Shown here piece after piece: positions 8,915-17,643 of a stretch of DNA of 64,000 nucleotides. The DNA comes from Hazenella coriacea. Its GTDB lineage: Bacteria > Bacillota > Bacilli > Thermoactinomycetales > Thermoactinomycetaceae. The number at the start of each line of letters is the position of its first letter. The first letter of the stretch is position 1. The notes beneath the pieces were generated by a model, which worked only from the letters and a program-made list of their open reading frames with translations, did not search any database and was not told the DNA's origin. The DNA lies in assembly GCF_004341825.1 (NCBI RefSeq), contig NZ_SMAG01000003.1, positions 248,001 to 312,000 on the forward strand, in the 5' to 3' direction. The position numbers and the translations under genes are program-made.

Positions 8915-9808
8915 CTACAATTCTTTGTACGTTGGACTTGGTAAATGATCATATGCACTCTCATTAATACCAGCATGGTCCATCATTTTACGTAAATCAG
9001 TTACAAACTTCATAAAATAATCTTCATAATTTTGGCTACCAGCATATTTTTTCAAAAAATAATCATTGGACAATGAATGATATAAGCTACTTAAATCATC
9101 TACAAGTACCTTTTTTATATCAGTTTTTGTAATAGATTGATCCAGACTACATTCATTGATAAGGGTTTGTAGTGTTTCTTTAAGAACATGATTATTGTAT
9201 GCTGGATGAGATATTAAATATTTTAAATCATAAAGATCTTTAAACCTTGGTCTTACAATTGTTTGATGTAATTTCCAAGCAACCTGAATCGAGAGTGGTA
9301 CGGAGTATGGAACAATGAAACGATCACCAAAAACAGGTTGATACTCTAATGAAACGGGTTCTACTTCCATTTCTAAGTTAAACGAAATATCCAGATAAGT
9401 CTCATGATCGTAAGTTGCTTCCCTTGATTCATCTGTGAAATAGTAAGCAAGATCCGTATTTATAGTTGGAAAGTCGTCTGCCATGGCATAGTCAATACGT
9501 CTCCAAAATGCATTTTCTCGAAAACTTCTAAACTTTATTCCATCATGTAGATCCATTTCTGTCACTTGGATCATCCAATTGGTAAAGATTTTATGTGCAT
9601 GCTCTTCATTTTTAATTTTCCCCATATACAAAAAGTCGATATCGTCCACATACCGTATATCTGGATGATCCAAGTATTGTCTCGTTAATAGACTGCCTTT
9701 TAATATAAATGGCATATTCACAAGTGATATTCTTCTCAAAAGCGCCTCTAGAACAACAAGTTCTCTGACATCATAATTCATATCTTTTAAATCTTCTCGT
9801 TTAATCAT
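8915..9808 (-). CDS. AbiEii/AbiGii-like nucleotidyltransferase
   Basis: A 297-aa protein of the AbiEii (DUF1814) nucleotidyltransferase superfamily. Near residue 32 is FILKGSLLTRQYL and 13 residues on RYVDDIDF, matching the KGG..hh and DxD metal-binding pattern; further on, RPRFKDLYDLKYLI matches the R..KD..D motif. Known members are toxins of type IV abortive-infection systems or tRNA-modifying enzymes. The first Gly-Gly is Gly-Ser here. I start it at the ATG at 9808 (GGGAG six bases upstream) rather than the longer frame. The usual AbiEi HTH antitoxin is absent; an unrelated gene ends 20 bp upstream. Confidence 0.8.
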   Translation of the reverse strand: MIKREDLKDMNYDVRELVVLEALLRRISLVNMPFILKGSLLTRQYLDHPDIRYVDDIDFLYMGKIKNEEHAHKIFTNWMIQVTEMDLHDGIKFRSFRENAFWRRIDYAMADDFPTINTDLAYYFTDESREATYDHETYLDISFNLEMEVEPVSLEYQPVFGDRFIVPYSVPLSIQVAWKLHQTIVRPRFKDLYDLKYLISHPAYNNHVLKETLQTLINECSLDQSITKTDIKKVLVDDLSSLYHSLSNDYFLKKYAGSQNYEDYFMKFVTDLRKMMDHAGINESAYDHLPSPTYKEL

Positions 9809-9828
9809 GATTATCTCCCATTTATAGT

Positions 9829-10413
9829 TTATGAAAGCCATCCACGATCCAATTCTTCTTTGCTATCATAAATACATAGTTCATATTGCTCTTTCAAAAT
9901 TTCTATCTTATTTACTTGCAAAATTGAACGTATCTCCTCTACTCTCTCATAGAATTTCTTCTTACTTTCGTATTCTCTAACCGTTATAAATCTCACTTTT
10001 CCGTTAACATTTAAGGAGTTCCTGGAAATATGTCCACCTAACCCCTCACATAGATTCTTTACCATGGTAATATCATCAACCTCTACTTTTCCATGCCATT
10101 CAAAATAAGGTTTGAAATTCTGAGTAAGTGGCTGATGAAAATACTTTTCTTCCTTTGGAGAAGTCTCTACTTTTTTTCTCATGATAGTAAATCCGTTTTC
10201 TTGAAACATATTTACAATCTTTTCGATTCCTTTATCAGCGTCGTGGAAATCAGTACTTTTAATAACTCCTGTACACATGGGCTGATTGATGTAATTCCCT
10301 TGATCTAAGACGATCATAAGAGGTTTTAACTGCTCCGATTTACAAAGCTTTACAAAAGCCTCCTTGTCAGCCATCTTTAAATCATTGACTGTAATGTGAA
10401 ATTCAAATTCCAT
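9829..10413 (-). CDS. Unrecognised protein, partner of the AbiEii-like gene, internally duplicated
   Basis: 194 aa. I start it at the ATG at 10413, where AGGAG lies seven bases upstream. No family recognised. The two halves look alike: FEFHITV ... KLCKSEQL ... FTIMRKK near the N-terminus and FEWHGKV ... NLCEGLG ... IEILKEQ in the second half, suggesting a duplicated alpha/beta domain. It is cotranscribed with the nucleotidyltransferase and takes the place where an AbiEi antitoxin would normally be. Antitoxin or substrate-adaptor function is inference from position only. Confidence 0.65.
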   Translation of the reverse strand: MEFEFHITVNDLKMADKEAFVKLCKSEQLKPLMIVLDQGNYINQPMCTGVIKSTDFHDADKGIEKIVNMFQENGFTIMRKKVETSPKEEKYFHQPLTQNFKPYFEWHGKVEVDDITMVKNLCEGLGGHISRNSLNVNGKVRFITVREYESKKKFYERVEEIRSILQVNKIEILKEQYELCIYDSKEELDRGWLS

Positions 10414-10603
10414 TGTCTCACTCCTGAACATTTCTTTCATTTAGATTAGATCGATTATAAAACTTGCTACAATTCATGCTTCTCACATTTTAGCATTTAT
10501 TTTCATGACATCGAAATTATTTTTCAGGTATTACACCAGCTCAACTACTTTTAACTCACCTAACTATGATAAAGAAAAATAACATAGACAAAAAAGATAG
10601 GAT

Positions 10604-10642
10604 AAAAAAAGAGTAGTCCTCTTCTTGGACTACTCTTTTTTA
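10604..10642. terminator. Bidirectional Rho-independent terminator
   Basis: GAGTAGTCC/GGACTACTC with a 7-nt loop, flanked by A7 on the left and T6 on the right. On the minus strand it overlaps the stop codon of the RHH gene. Confidence 0.85.
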
Positions 10643-10789
10643 CTTTACCTCTTCTCCATACTTCTCTAATACTAATCTCATACCTTCCTCAAGCAGATCA
10701 TTCGCATTTTTATCTAATTTTGCTGCTAATACTTTTATTTGTCTGTACAATTCTATGTCGATCGTTGTGTTAATGTTTTTTCGTGCCAT
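10640..10789 (-). CDS. Ribbon-helix-helix (CopG/Arc-like) small DNA-binding protein
   Basis: 49 aa, preceded by GGAGGTGAT seven bases upstream. The sequence follows the RHH pattern: a short strand (NINTTIDIELYRQIK), then two helices (LAAKLDKNANDLLEEGMRLV). Such proteins bind DNA as dimers through the strand. It diverges from the 10925 gene, and the intergenic region is full of regularly spaced CATAG half-sites, so autoregulation and control of the neighbour are likely. It could alternatively be an antitoxin, but no toxin gene is adjacent. Confidence 0.75.
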   Translation of the reverse strand: MARKNINTTIDIELYRQIKVLAAKLDKNANDLLEEGMRLVLEKYGEEVK

Positions 10790-10824
10790 TCTCGCTATCA
10801 CCTCCAGATCATCTTAGCACATAA

Positions 10825-10887
10825 TTGACTATGGTTTCTATGGTATCTTATAATGTACATATACATAGATATCATAGAAATCATAGA
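10825..10887 (+). promoter_or_regulatory. Promoter overlapped by an array of CATAG operator half-sites
   Basis: TTGACT (10825-10830), an 18-bp spacer and TATAAT (10849-10854) form a good plus-strand promoter for the 10925 gene. Two CCATAG half-sites (read on the minus strand) lie 9 bp apart in and before the spacer; three CATAG half-sites (plus strand) lie 9 bp apart downstream of the -10. The two clusters are inverted, and 10835-10848 pairs with 10867-10880 with one mismatch. This layout suits cooperative RHH dimers. Confidence 0.65.
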
Positions 10888-10924
10888 TAAATAGTCGATC
10901 GAATTGAAAAAGGAAGGCGATATC

Positions 10925-11848
10925 GTGAGAAGGCTGAACATCATAGGATCATTCCTAATTCTTGTAGTCAGTATTGTAGTTTCATTTCAACATAATATAG
11001 AACTCTTTTCACAAAATGGATTTCAAGGGTGGAATGCTATTCTTACAGTCATCGGGGTAGAATTAACGTTTATCATAGCTAGTATCAATATCGTATACTC
11101 GAGGATTAAAAGGATGAAGGTTGGGGCACCAACGATTATATCTGCACTAATCGGAACTGCACTAGTTGGTTGGAGTAACATCAATGCAGGAATGGCCCAT
11201 GGGATCGAGGGTATCATTCTTGGGTTAGTGACGCCAACACTCTTAATTTGTTCGGAAGCTATGTTATCCCATACAATCTTAAACTTATCAGATCATCGCA
11301 AAGCTCAAAAGGAAGAATTAAATTCACCAGAGATAGTCTTTCAAAGTCAATCAAATGTCCCGTCGGATGGATCACCAAAATCTTTCACTCAAGAGAAATC
11401 TCCAGATACCCATGAAGCCTATGAAACCCAAAACCCTATAAACGATGTTAATCTTCACCAAATGAGTGAAAAAACTGAGCCGCCAACAAACCCATTCATA
11501 GAGGATGAAGCTTTCAGAGATTCCCCCATTACTAATAGCTCATCCAACAAACAAACCGATAAAGGGAAAAATACCAAAAACGAAAAACCAATCATTGTAA
11601 CACGAGAAAATCAGTCACCAACACCAGCCGAAACTCACCAGATAGCTTTGCCATTAAATTCACAAGGGCAAAAAAGTAATGTTGTCCAATTGGAGAAAAA
11701 AACAACATCTTCACCATTAGAATTTGCCACCACCTACTATGAAAAGAACGGCAAACACATTAGTCGCCGCGGATTGGCAGAAGAATTTGGAATCACAGAA
11801 TACAGAGCCAGAAAGATCTTAGAACAGTTAAAGAAGCAGATTAGTTAA
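10925..11848 (+). CDS. Membrane protein with C-terminal HTH, DUF2637/Spd-like
   Basis: About 307 aa from the GTG at 10925 (AGGAAGG seven bases upstream; the earlier TTG has none). Four hydrophobic segments occupy the first 125 residues, then a long polar, Pro/Ser/Thr-rich linker, then a C-terminal helix-turn-helix of about 45 residues (ISRRGLAEEFGITEYRARKI). The layout recalls the DUF2637/Spd proteins of actinobacterial plasmids. Its promoter carries the CATAG array shared with the divergent RHH gene. A strong terminator follows. Function unknown; its position before sigK and the T4SS genes may or may not be meaningful. Confidence 0.65.
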   Translation: MRRLNIIGSFLILVVSIVVSFQHNIELFSQNGFQGWNAILTVIGVELTFIIASINIVYSRIKRMKVGAPTIISALIGTALVGWSNINAGMAHGIEGIILGLVTPTLLICSEAMLSHTILNLSDHRKAQKEELNSPEIVFQSQSNVPSDGSPKSFTQEKSPDTHEAYETQNPINDVNLHQMSEKTEPPTNPFIEDEAFRDSPITNSSSNKQTDKGKNTKNEKPIIVTRENQSPTPAETHQIALPLNSQGQKSNVVQLEKKTTSSPLEFATTYYEKNGKHISRRGLAEEFGITEYRARKILEQLKKQIS

Positions 11849-11889
11849 GAAAGAATGACATGGAGACCAACGATACATATCATATACAT

Positions 11890-11929
11890 AAAAAAGCTGA
11901 TCCAGATTTGATCCGGACCAGCTTTTTTT
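11890..11929 (+). terminator. Rho-independent terminator
   Basis: AGCTGATCC and GGACCAGCT pair with one mismatch, preceded by A-rich sequence and followed by TTTTTTT. It ends the 10925 gene. Confidence 0.85.
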
Positions 11930-12108
11930 ATTTATAAATAATTAATTTCAAATCTTCTTTTACAGAAAATCCACCCTAAATGCCATAAGACAAAATGAAT
12001 CCCACATAAGTTAAATAGATGAATCAAAGATGAAGGATTCACACATTTGCCTATCACATCATAAAGTGATAATGGCTTTTTTTAGAACGGATGGAGGTGT
12101 CGGGATTA

Positions 12109-12828
12109 ATGCCAGGTCTCTTGACGGCTATCGCTTTAATGTTAAAAGAGATGTTTGTCTTTGTCTCCTACATTAAAAACAATGCATTCCCTCAACCATT
12201 ATCTGAACAAGAAGAAGAACGTAATCTCAAATTAATGAGTGAGGGAGATTCCACCGCCCGAAACACCCTAATTGAACATAATTTACGCCTTGTCGCACAT
12301 ATTGTCAAAAAGTTCGAGAATACGGGTGAAGATTCTGAAGACCTTATTTCCATTGGAACAATCGGCTTAATTAAAGCGATCGAATCTTATCAACCGAATA
12401 AGGGAACAAAGTTAGCCACCTACGCCGCAAGATGCATTGAAAATGAAATCCTCATGCATCTTCGTTCACTCAAAAAAGCACGAAAAGATGTTTCTCTTCA
12501 TGACCCCATCGGGACAGATAAAGAAGGGAATGAAATAACACTAATCGACGTTCTAGGAACAGAGCGAGATGAGATTGTTGACACAGTGCAAATGAAAATT
12601 GAAAAGAAAAAAATCTACAACCATATACACATATTGGATGAACGAGAACAAGAAGTGATTCGCTGCCGTTTCGGTTTAAGTGGTGGAAAAGAAAAAACCC
12701 AGCGAGAGATCGCTAAAGAATTGGGAATTTCTCGCTCCTACGTATCTAGAATTGAAAAAAGAGCATTAATAAAGCTTTTCCATGAGTTTTATCGGGTGGG
12801 TAAAAATCAAGGAGGCGCCAGCATCTAA
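12109..12828 (+). CDS. sigK: Pro-sigma-K, late mother-cell sporulation sigma factor
   Basis: 239 aa. Region 2 ([49 protein letters not shown]) and region 4 ([20 protein letters not shown]) are almost identical to Bacillus SigK. The N-terminus is a hydrophobic pro-sequence ([20 protein letters not shown]) with the Ser-Tyr site cut by SpoIVFB. The ATG at 12109 has GGAGGTG nine bases upstream; an earlier ATG falls inside that Shine-Dalgarno. The gene is continuous, not split by a skin-like element. Its presence marks the host as an endospore former. Confidence 0.96.
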   Translation: MPGLLTAIALMLKEMFVFVSYIKNNAFPQPLSEQEEERNLKLMSEGDSTARNTLIEHNLRLVAHIVKKFENTGEDSEDLISIGTIGLIKAIESYQPNKGTKLATYAARCIENEILMHLRSLKKARKDVSLHDPIGTDKEGNEITLIDVLGTERDEIVDTVQMKIEKKKIYNHIHILDEREQEVIRCRFGLSGGKEKTQREIAKELGISRSYVSRIEKRALIKLFHEFYRVGKNQGGASI

Positions 12829-12847
12829 TAGTGAAGCTTTATTTTTA

Positions 12848-12891
12848 TGGCACTCGCTAAAGTTGCTTCTTTAGTGAAGTGTCTTTTTTTG
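12848..12891 (+). terminator. Rho-independent terminator of sigK
   Basis: GGCACTCGCTAAAG and CTTTAGTGAAGTGTC pair with two mismatches, followed by T7. The stretch from here to 13361 is AT-rich and holds only the weak minus-strand frame at 12871-13044. Confidence 0.75.
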
Positions 12892-13044
12892 TTTAGTTTT
12901 TAAATCGGCTTGAACATTATTTAATCTAGTCCATTCTTTTAAGTTTTTGAACGGTGGATCAGCATTTCCAGATTCATTATAGTCTTCCGCATATATAGGT
13001 CCTTTAAAGATAATCAAAAAACATAGAAAGTAACTATATATCAA
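12871..13044 (-). CDS. Doubtful 57-aa secreted-peptide-like frame
   Basis: A minus-strand frame from a TTG encodes a hydrophobic stretch (YSYFLCFLIIFKGPIYA) followed by a polar, protein-like segment (NESGNADPPFKNLKEW) and a Lys-rich end, as in a small exported peptide. AGGCGG lies directly against the TTG, which is too close, and the 3' end runs through the sigK terminator. It may be a remnant of a secreted-protein gene or chance. Confidence 0.22.
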   Translation of the reverse strand: MIYSYFLCFLIIFKGPIYAEDYNESGNADPPFKNLKEWTRLNNVQADLKTKQKKTLH

Positions 13045-13361
13045 CCGCCTATTCCCATATTCGGAATAGCCACTCCCTTTACGCCCCTATTTTATATCTT
13101 AAAGGTTAATACCCATCTTTGGTTCAATCAATAAAATATAAGCCTACATTAATTAAATTTTCCGGTATGCCCATTTTGGAATCCCTTCTTATTTACTATA
13201 ATCATAACTTGTCTACTCATTTATTATGTAAAAGATCACTTTTATCATCCAAGAATATAAAAAGATGTTAAATTTTCGATTTTAATATATAGAAATATAT
13301 TTACACAATTTTGTTATTTGTTTATAATATAAAAATCACACAAATTTAGAGGTGAATCATT

Positions 13362-13634
13362 TTGTGGATGAGTATTTTTTTAGCAAAAGGTAATAATCCA
13401 TTTGACCAGTTTGAGAATTTTTTAACGAACGATGTTATTAAGGGTTTGCTTTCTATTGTCACTCCCCTAGCAGTAATCGGGATCTTAGTGACAGCAGCTG
13501 GTATGTATTTATCCCAAGAAGAACATTCTCGAGATCGCTTTAAGAAGGCCTTGATCTCTATTGTAGTGATTACTATTGTCTGCTTTATGGCTCAAGGTAT
13601 TATCACTTGGATTGGTCAAAGTTTTAAGGGGTGA
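13362..13634 (+). CDS. VirB2-like small membrane protein of the T4SS
   Basis: 90 aa with a short polar start, a hydrophobic helix (VIKGLLSIVTPLAVIGILVT), a charged loop (EEHSRDRFKK) and a second helix. This two-helix hairpin is the layout of VirB2/TrbC-type pilin-like subunits. TTG start with AGAGGTG seven bases upstream. It opens the T4SS operon and its stop overlaps the next start. Assignment rests on layout and position rather than sequence motifs. Confidence 0.6.
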   Translation: MWMSIFLAKGNNPFDQFENFLTNDVIKGLLSIVTPLAVIGILVTAAGMYLSQEEHSRDRFKKALISIVVITIVCFMAQGIITWIGQSFKG

Positions 13635-13966
13635 TGATGTTGCAAGAGCGCAAAAAGTTTAAAATTCCTAATCAGATTGACTCAAGTCTTCATATTTGGC
13701 GGTTTATTCGCATGAAAGACTTGGTCATCCTTGTACCACCGGTGATTCTATCGGTGGTTTTATTCCAATGGATCATACCAGATTTTCTTCATTTTCAAGT
13801 TCGCTTTTTCTTTAGTATATTGCCTACTATTATTGTGGCTTGTCTCATATTTATTCGCCCGATTCGCGAGCGTAAGAATATTACACTGTTTGATATTTTT
13901 CGTTATCGAATTGAATATAACAACCGGCAAAGAATTTACTATTTCAAAAAATTAATTCGTAAGTAA
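13631..13966 (+). CDS. VirB3/PrgI/TcpE-like T4SS membrane protein
   Basis: 111 aa. A basic N-terminal strand-like segment (FKIPNQIDSSLHIWRFIRMK) precedes two adjacent membrane helices and a basic C-terminus. This is the PrgI/TrsC/VirB3 layout, where the protein sits beside the VirB4 ATPase. It overlaps the upstream gene by 4 bp and lies 12 bp before the TrsD-like gene, the order seen in Gram-positive conjugative plasmids. Confidence 0.65.
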   Translation: MMMLQERKKFKIPNQIDSSLHIWRFIRMKDLVILVPPVILSVVLFQWIIPDFLHFQVRFFFSILPTIIVACLIFIRPIRERKNITLFDIFRYRIEYNNRQRIYYFKKLIRK

Positions 13967-13978
13967 GGAGGGATTATA

Positions 13979-14656
13979 TTGTCCAAAAAACAACAAACAC
14001 CCGAAAAAACAGTCCAAGACTTGATTCCTGTTCACAGTATTTATGATTCCATGATCGAGACGACAGACCAGCGGCTCATTAAAGTATTGTCTGTAACGGC
14101 GATTAACACCCATCTTATGAGTTATCAAGAAGAGAAAGAGGTCTTGGAAAGCTACGAAAACTTCCTTCGTTCTTTAAAAAAACCGATTCAAATCGCTCGT
14201 GTCTCAGAACCGATTAACTTAAAAAGCTATATTGTTACCTTAACCAAACGTCTAAAAAAGACCGAAAATCCCCATAAACGACGGATGCTCAAAAGTTACA
14301 TCGCATATTCACAAGAATTACAAAAAGACCGAGATATGATTAAGCGTAATCGTTATGTGGTGATTGATGAATCTTTCACCAATAAATCTAGTAAAGAAAA
14401 AGCAATCGCTGAACTTCGAAGAAGAGTAGATGATTTACGTTTAAATCTAGAAGATATGTTGTACCGTCAAAAGTTAGAGGTTCATGAATTAAATGATATG
14501 GAACTACAGAAGTATCTACATATGTTTTTTGATTACGAGAATTCTCAACTCTACCAAATCGACGATCCTAAAGAGTATGCCTATGTCATCGGGCAAAGAA
14601 ACCTTCTTACTACCGCAGAGAACATCAAGAAGAAAGAGGATGAGTACTTACTATAA
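13979..14656 (+). CDS. TrsD/TraD-like T4SS protein
   Basis: 225 aa, soluble, alpha/beta then coiled coil (KAIAELRRRVDDLRLNLEDM). Size, position just before a VirB4 gene and overall layout match TrsD/TraD of pSK41- and pIP501-type systems, which resemble a detached N-terminal domain of VirB4. Starts with TTG behind AAGGAGGGAT. It likely docks VirB4 to the membrane complex; that role is inferred. Confidence 0.65.
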   Translation: MSKKQQTPEKTVQDLIPVHSIYDSMIETTDQRLIKVLSVTAINTHLMSYQEEKEVLESYENFLRSLKKPIQIARVSEPINLKSYIVTLTKRLKKTENPHKRRMLKSYIAYSQELQKDRDMIKRNRYVVIDESFTNKSSKEKAIAELRRRVDDLRLNLEDMLYRQKLEVHELNDMELQKYLHMFFDYENSQLYQIDDPKEYAYVIGQRNLLTTAENIKKKEDEYLL

Positions 14657-14674
14657 AAATGGAGGGAAAACACC

Positions 14675-16555
14675 ATGTTTGGATTTTTCAACAAGAAGAA
14701 AGAGCCTCCGGCACCCAAAACATTAGAAAGTATGGTTGGTGAAAATCGTGGTTTTCTAGATATTATTTCACCTGATAGCATAGAGGAACAAGCTGATCAT
14801 ATTCGTCTAGGGGGAAATTACTGTCGTACCCTATGTGTCAGTCATTTCACCAATGATATACAGGCTAATTTCCTACAAAATCTACATAATATCCCTTATA
14901 ATGTCTCCATTGTTCATCATATTGAACCAAGTGACAGTCATGATATGATCAAGTCTCTAAACCGTGCGATCATTGAATATCGCTCTCGACTTAATGAAAC
15001 AGGCTTAAGACCGATGGATGAGATCCGGATCAGTAATGACCTGAAAGATGCCGAAATTCTATTGGACAACCTCACCTCTGGTCAAGCAGAAATGTTTAAT
15101 GAACATATGTATATCCATATTCAAGCGACTTCAATCAAAGAGTTAAATGAAGTCACTCAAGCGGTAAAATCTCATGTTTCTAAAACTCTAAAGCTCATGG
15201 TACCCCACTATCGGTCACTGCCAGGGCTTTATTGTATTTTACCTTTGCGGAAAAACGAACTGAAAGATCTTACATATCGTAACTTCGATACAGAAGCATT
15301 ATCTTCGTTATTTCCTTTTGACGAATGCGAGATTTTCGCCGAGCAAGGCATCATCAAAGGAAAAAACCTAAAAACCAATAGTATCGTCATCGTCGATCAT
15401 GACACCCTATTAAATCGAAATGAGATTGTGATCGCTACCAGTGGTGGAGGAAAATCCACCTATTTATTTGGCGATATGATTCGGCGTTGGATGCAAGGAA
15501 CAGTCACTCGGGTGATCTGCCCTAAAGGAGAGTTTGGCTCCAAAGCAAAACAACTAGGAGGCGAATGGGTAAAGGTTTCTCCACTTAATGGAAATATCAT
15601 CAATCCATTTGAGGTGATGCACTCCCTAATCCCTTCTGATGATAATGGTGAAAAAGTAGCCTCTTCCCTGTTACATCAGAAGATCAGCCGCTTAAAAACC
15701 ATGTTTACTCTTATTTATAAAGATTTGAAAAGCAAACAGGTAGAGTTGGCTCTCTTGGAAAAAATTTTGGTGGAACTATATGAAGACCAAGGTATTCACT
15801 GGGAAACAGATTTCTCCACCAAACGTTCTGAAGACTTTCCTACAATCGAAGATTTATATCACAAAATTGAACAAAAAATGAAAGTGGATGAGCAATTTCA
15901 ACTACTTAAGGGATTTTACCAAGTACTCTACCCTTATGTAGAAGGTTCCTATTCCAAGTGTTTTAATGGTCACACCAATGTAGATTTATCCAATGATTTT
16001 ATTGTGTTCGATATCTCAGACTTACGGGATGAGTCAGACCTTCAACAGGTAGCGATGTACAACATCCTCACCTTTATGCAGGATGATGCCTTACGTGATA
16101 TGACAACCGTAACACAAATCTATGTAGATGAAGCGCATGTGCTGTCTGATCCTAATAACCCCCTAGCTATGAAATTTTTGGCCAATATGTACAAGCTGAT
16201 TCGCTCTTTCTCAGGAGGAGTTACCAGTGCAACTCAGCAAATCGGGGACTTCTTATCAGCCGTCGAAGGCAGTCGTAACTATGGAGAAGCAGTCATTCTG
16301 AACTCCATCTCCAAGCTATATCTTCCCATGTTGCGTGAAGAGATCCATACCATTATGGAAAGAACCTCAGAAAACTTTTCTGAAGAAGAACAACGACTTC
16401 TCATCGTCAACGAAGAAGAAAAAGAAAAAAGTGCCGGTCGTGGCATCTACGTCGTCGGCTCCAAAAAAGTTAATATCTATATTGATCTTACTGCCGAAGA
16501 GTTAAAAATTTGGAATCCAGCTTGGTATAAACGGAAATATGGTGAGCATATATGA
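14675..16555 (+). CDS. VirB4-like T4SS ATPase (TrsE/TraE family)
   Basis: 626 aa. Walker A IATSGGGKSTYLFGD near residue 250, Walker B QIYVDEAHVL near 487, then a Gln-rich sensor segment (SATQQIGDF). This is the conserved ATPase that powers assembly and transport in all T4SS. The start ATG has GGAGGG eight bases upstream. It overlaps the muralytic gene by 4 bp, indicating translational coupling. Confidence 0.93.
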   Translation: MFGFFNKKKEPPAPKTLESMVGENRGFLDIISPDSIEEQADHIRLGGNYCRTLCVSHFTNDIQANFLQNLHNIPYNVSIVHHIEPSDSHDMIKSLNRAIIEYRSRLNETGLRPMDEIRISNDLKDAEILLDNLTSGQAEMFNEHMYIHIQATSIKELNEVTQAVKSHVSKTLKLMVPHYRSLPGLYCILPLRKNELKDLTYRNFDTEALSSLFPFDECEIFAEQGIIKGKNLKTNSIVIVDHDTLLNRNEIVIATSGGGKSTYLFGDMIRRWMQGTVTRVICPKGEFGSKAKQLGGEWVKVSPLNGNIINPFEVMHSLIPSDDNGEKVASSLLHQKISRLKTMFTLIYKDLKSKQVELALLEKILVELYEDQGIHWETDFSTKRSEDFPTIEDLYHKIEQKMKVDEQFQLLKGFYQVLYPYVEGSYSKCFNGHTNVDLSNDFIVFDISDLRDESDLQQVAMYNILTFMQDDALRDMTTVTQIYVDEAHVLSDPNNPLAMKFLANMYKLIRSFSGGVTSATQQIGDFLSAVEGSRNYGEAVILNSISKLYLPMLREEIHTIMERTSENFSEEEQRLLIVNEEEKEKSAGRGIYVVGSKKVNIYIDLTAEELKIWNPAWYKRKYGEHI

Positions 16556-17634
16556 AGTTTTTAGGTGCAGCCTTGACCACCTTGATTTCCATGTTTGGCA
16601 AAGAAATTTTGAAATATAGTTTTTATGGATTGATTGCCTTTCTATTCTTGATGTTTGTAGCCCTTTTAGGTGCTCCACCAGAAGAAGAGAGTGAAATCCC
16701 TCCAGATGGAGTAGCTTTTAACGGAGGTACTATTACCTGTCGACCAACAGGAAACGTGATTACTGTTCAAGAACTGGATGAGAAGTTAAAAGGGAAAGGC
16801 GTTTTTGATGGGAAAGCAGATGTGTTTATTAACACTGGGAAAAAGTATGGTGTGGATCCTGTATTAATTGTAGCTATTGCATTACAGGAGACAAAGAATG
16901 GAACCTCTCCAATGGTTAGAAAAAAAAATAATCCGGGTGGACTGTATAGTTCAACGAAAAAGGCTTTTATGGAGTTTGATACCTTAGATCAAGGAATCGA
17001 TTATATGGCGATGACTTTGTATAACAAATGGATTAGTAAAGGATTAAAAACACCTGATCTAATTGGAGAAGGTATTCCCCCATTGATCCCGGGTTACGCA
17101 CCTACAAGGGGTGCAACAAATGACCCTAATCTCATGAATCTTAGCTGGAGACCAGGAGTAAAACATTTTATCAATTATCTCGGTGGTCTTTCTTATGAAT
17201 GTACTGTTGAAGAAATAAAAAACATAGGTCCAATATCTTCGAGTGGCTTTTTACGTCCACTAGATAAAAAATATCGGGTTACTAGTTACTTTGGGCCACG
17301 ATGGGGGAAGCCGCATGAAGGTTTAGACTATGGATGTCCAGTGGGAACCCCTATTGTTGCTAGTAAAAGTGGAGTAGTAGAAGTATCGAAATTTGGCTAT
17401 CCCGGTTCTGGATTTGGCGGGTATGGAAATGTCGTGTTAGTTAATCATGGTGGTGGCGTGAAAACCCTTTATGCCCATTTAGCCTCGCAGAGTGTTCGAG
17501 TGGGGCAAACTGTATCACAAGGACAACAGATTGGGCTCTGTGGATCCACTGGACGTAGTACTGGTCCTCATTTACATTTTGAGATCCGGACAAGTAAGGG
17601 GAAAGTAAACCCACTTAAATATGTAGGGAGATGA
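16552..17634 (+). CDS. T4SS muralytic enzyme: membrane anchor, glucosaminidase-like and M23 domains
   Basis: 360 aa. A transmembrane segment (residues 18-42) is followed by a lysozyme/glucosaminidase-like domain (DPVLIVAIALQETKNG, with the likely catalytic Glu in QETKNG; NNPGG; TLDQGIDYMA). A C-terminal M23 LytM domain carries its zinc ligands HEGLDYG and HLHFEIR. It corresponds to VirB1/TraG: it opens peptidoglycan for the channel. Both wall-cutting domains look intact. Confidence 0.9.
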   Translation: MKFLGAALTTLISMFGKEILKYSFYGLIAFLFLMFVALLGAPPEEESEIPPDGVAFNGGTITCRPTGNVITVQELDEKLKGKGVFDGKADVFINTGKKYGVDPVLIVAIALQETKNGTSPMVRKKNNPGGLYSSTKKAFMEFDTLDQGIDYMAMTLYNKWISKGLKTPDLIGEGIPPLIPGYAPTRGATNDPNLMNLSWRPGVKHFINYLGGLSYECTVEEIKNIGPISSSGFLRPLDKKYRVTSYFGPRWGKPHEGLDYGCPVGTPIVASKSGVVEVSKFGYPGSGFGGYGNVVLVNHGGGVKTLYAHLASQSVRVGQTVSQGQQIGLCGSTGRSTGPHLHFEIRTSKGKVNPLKYVGR

Positions 17635-17643
17635 GGTGAAAAT

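Noticed and set aside
12109-12828. sigK interrupted by a skin-like element
   Set aside because: The coding sequence is continuous from pro-sequence to region 4.
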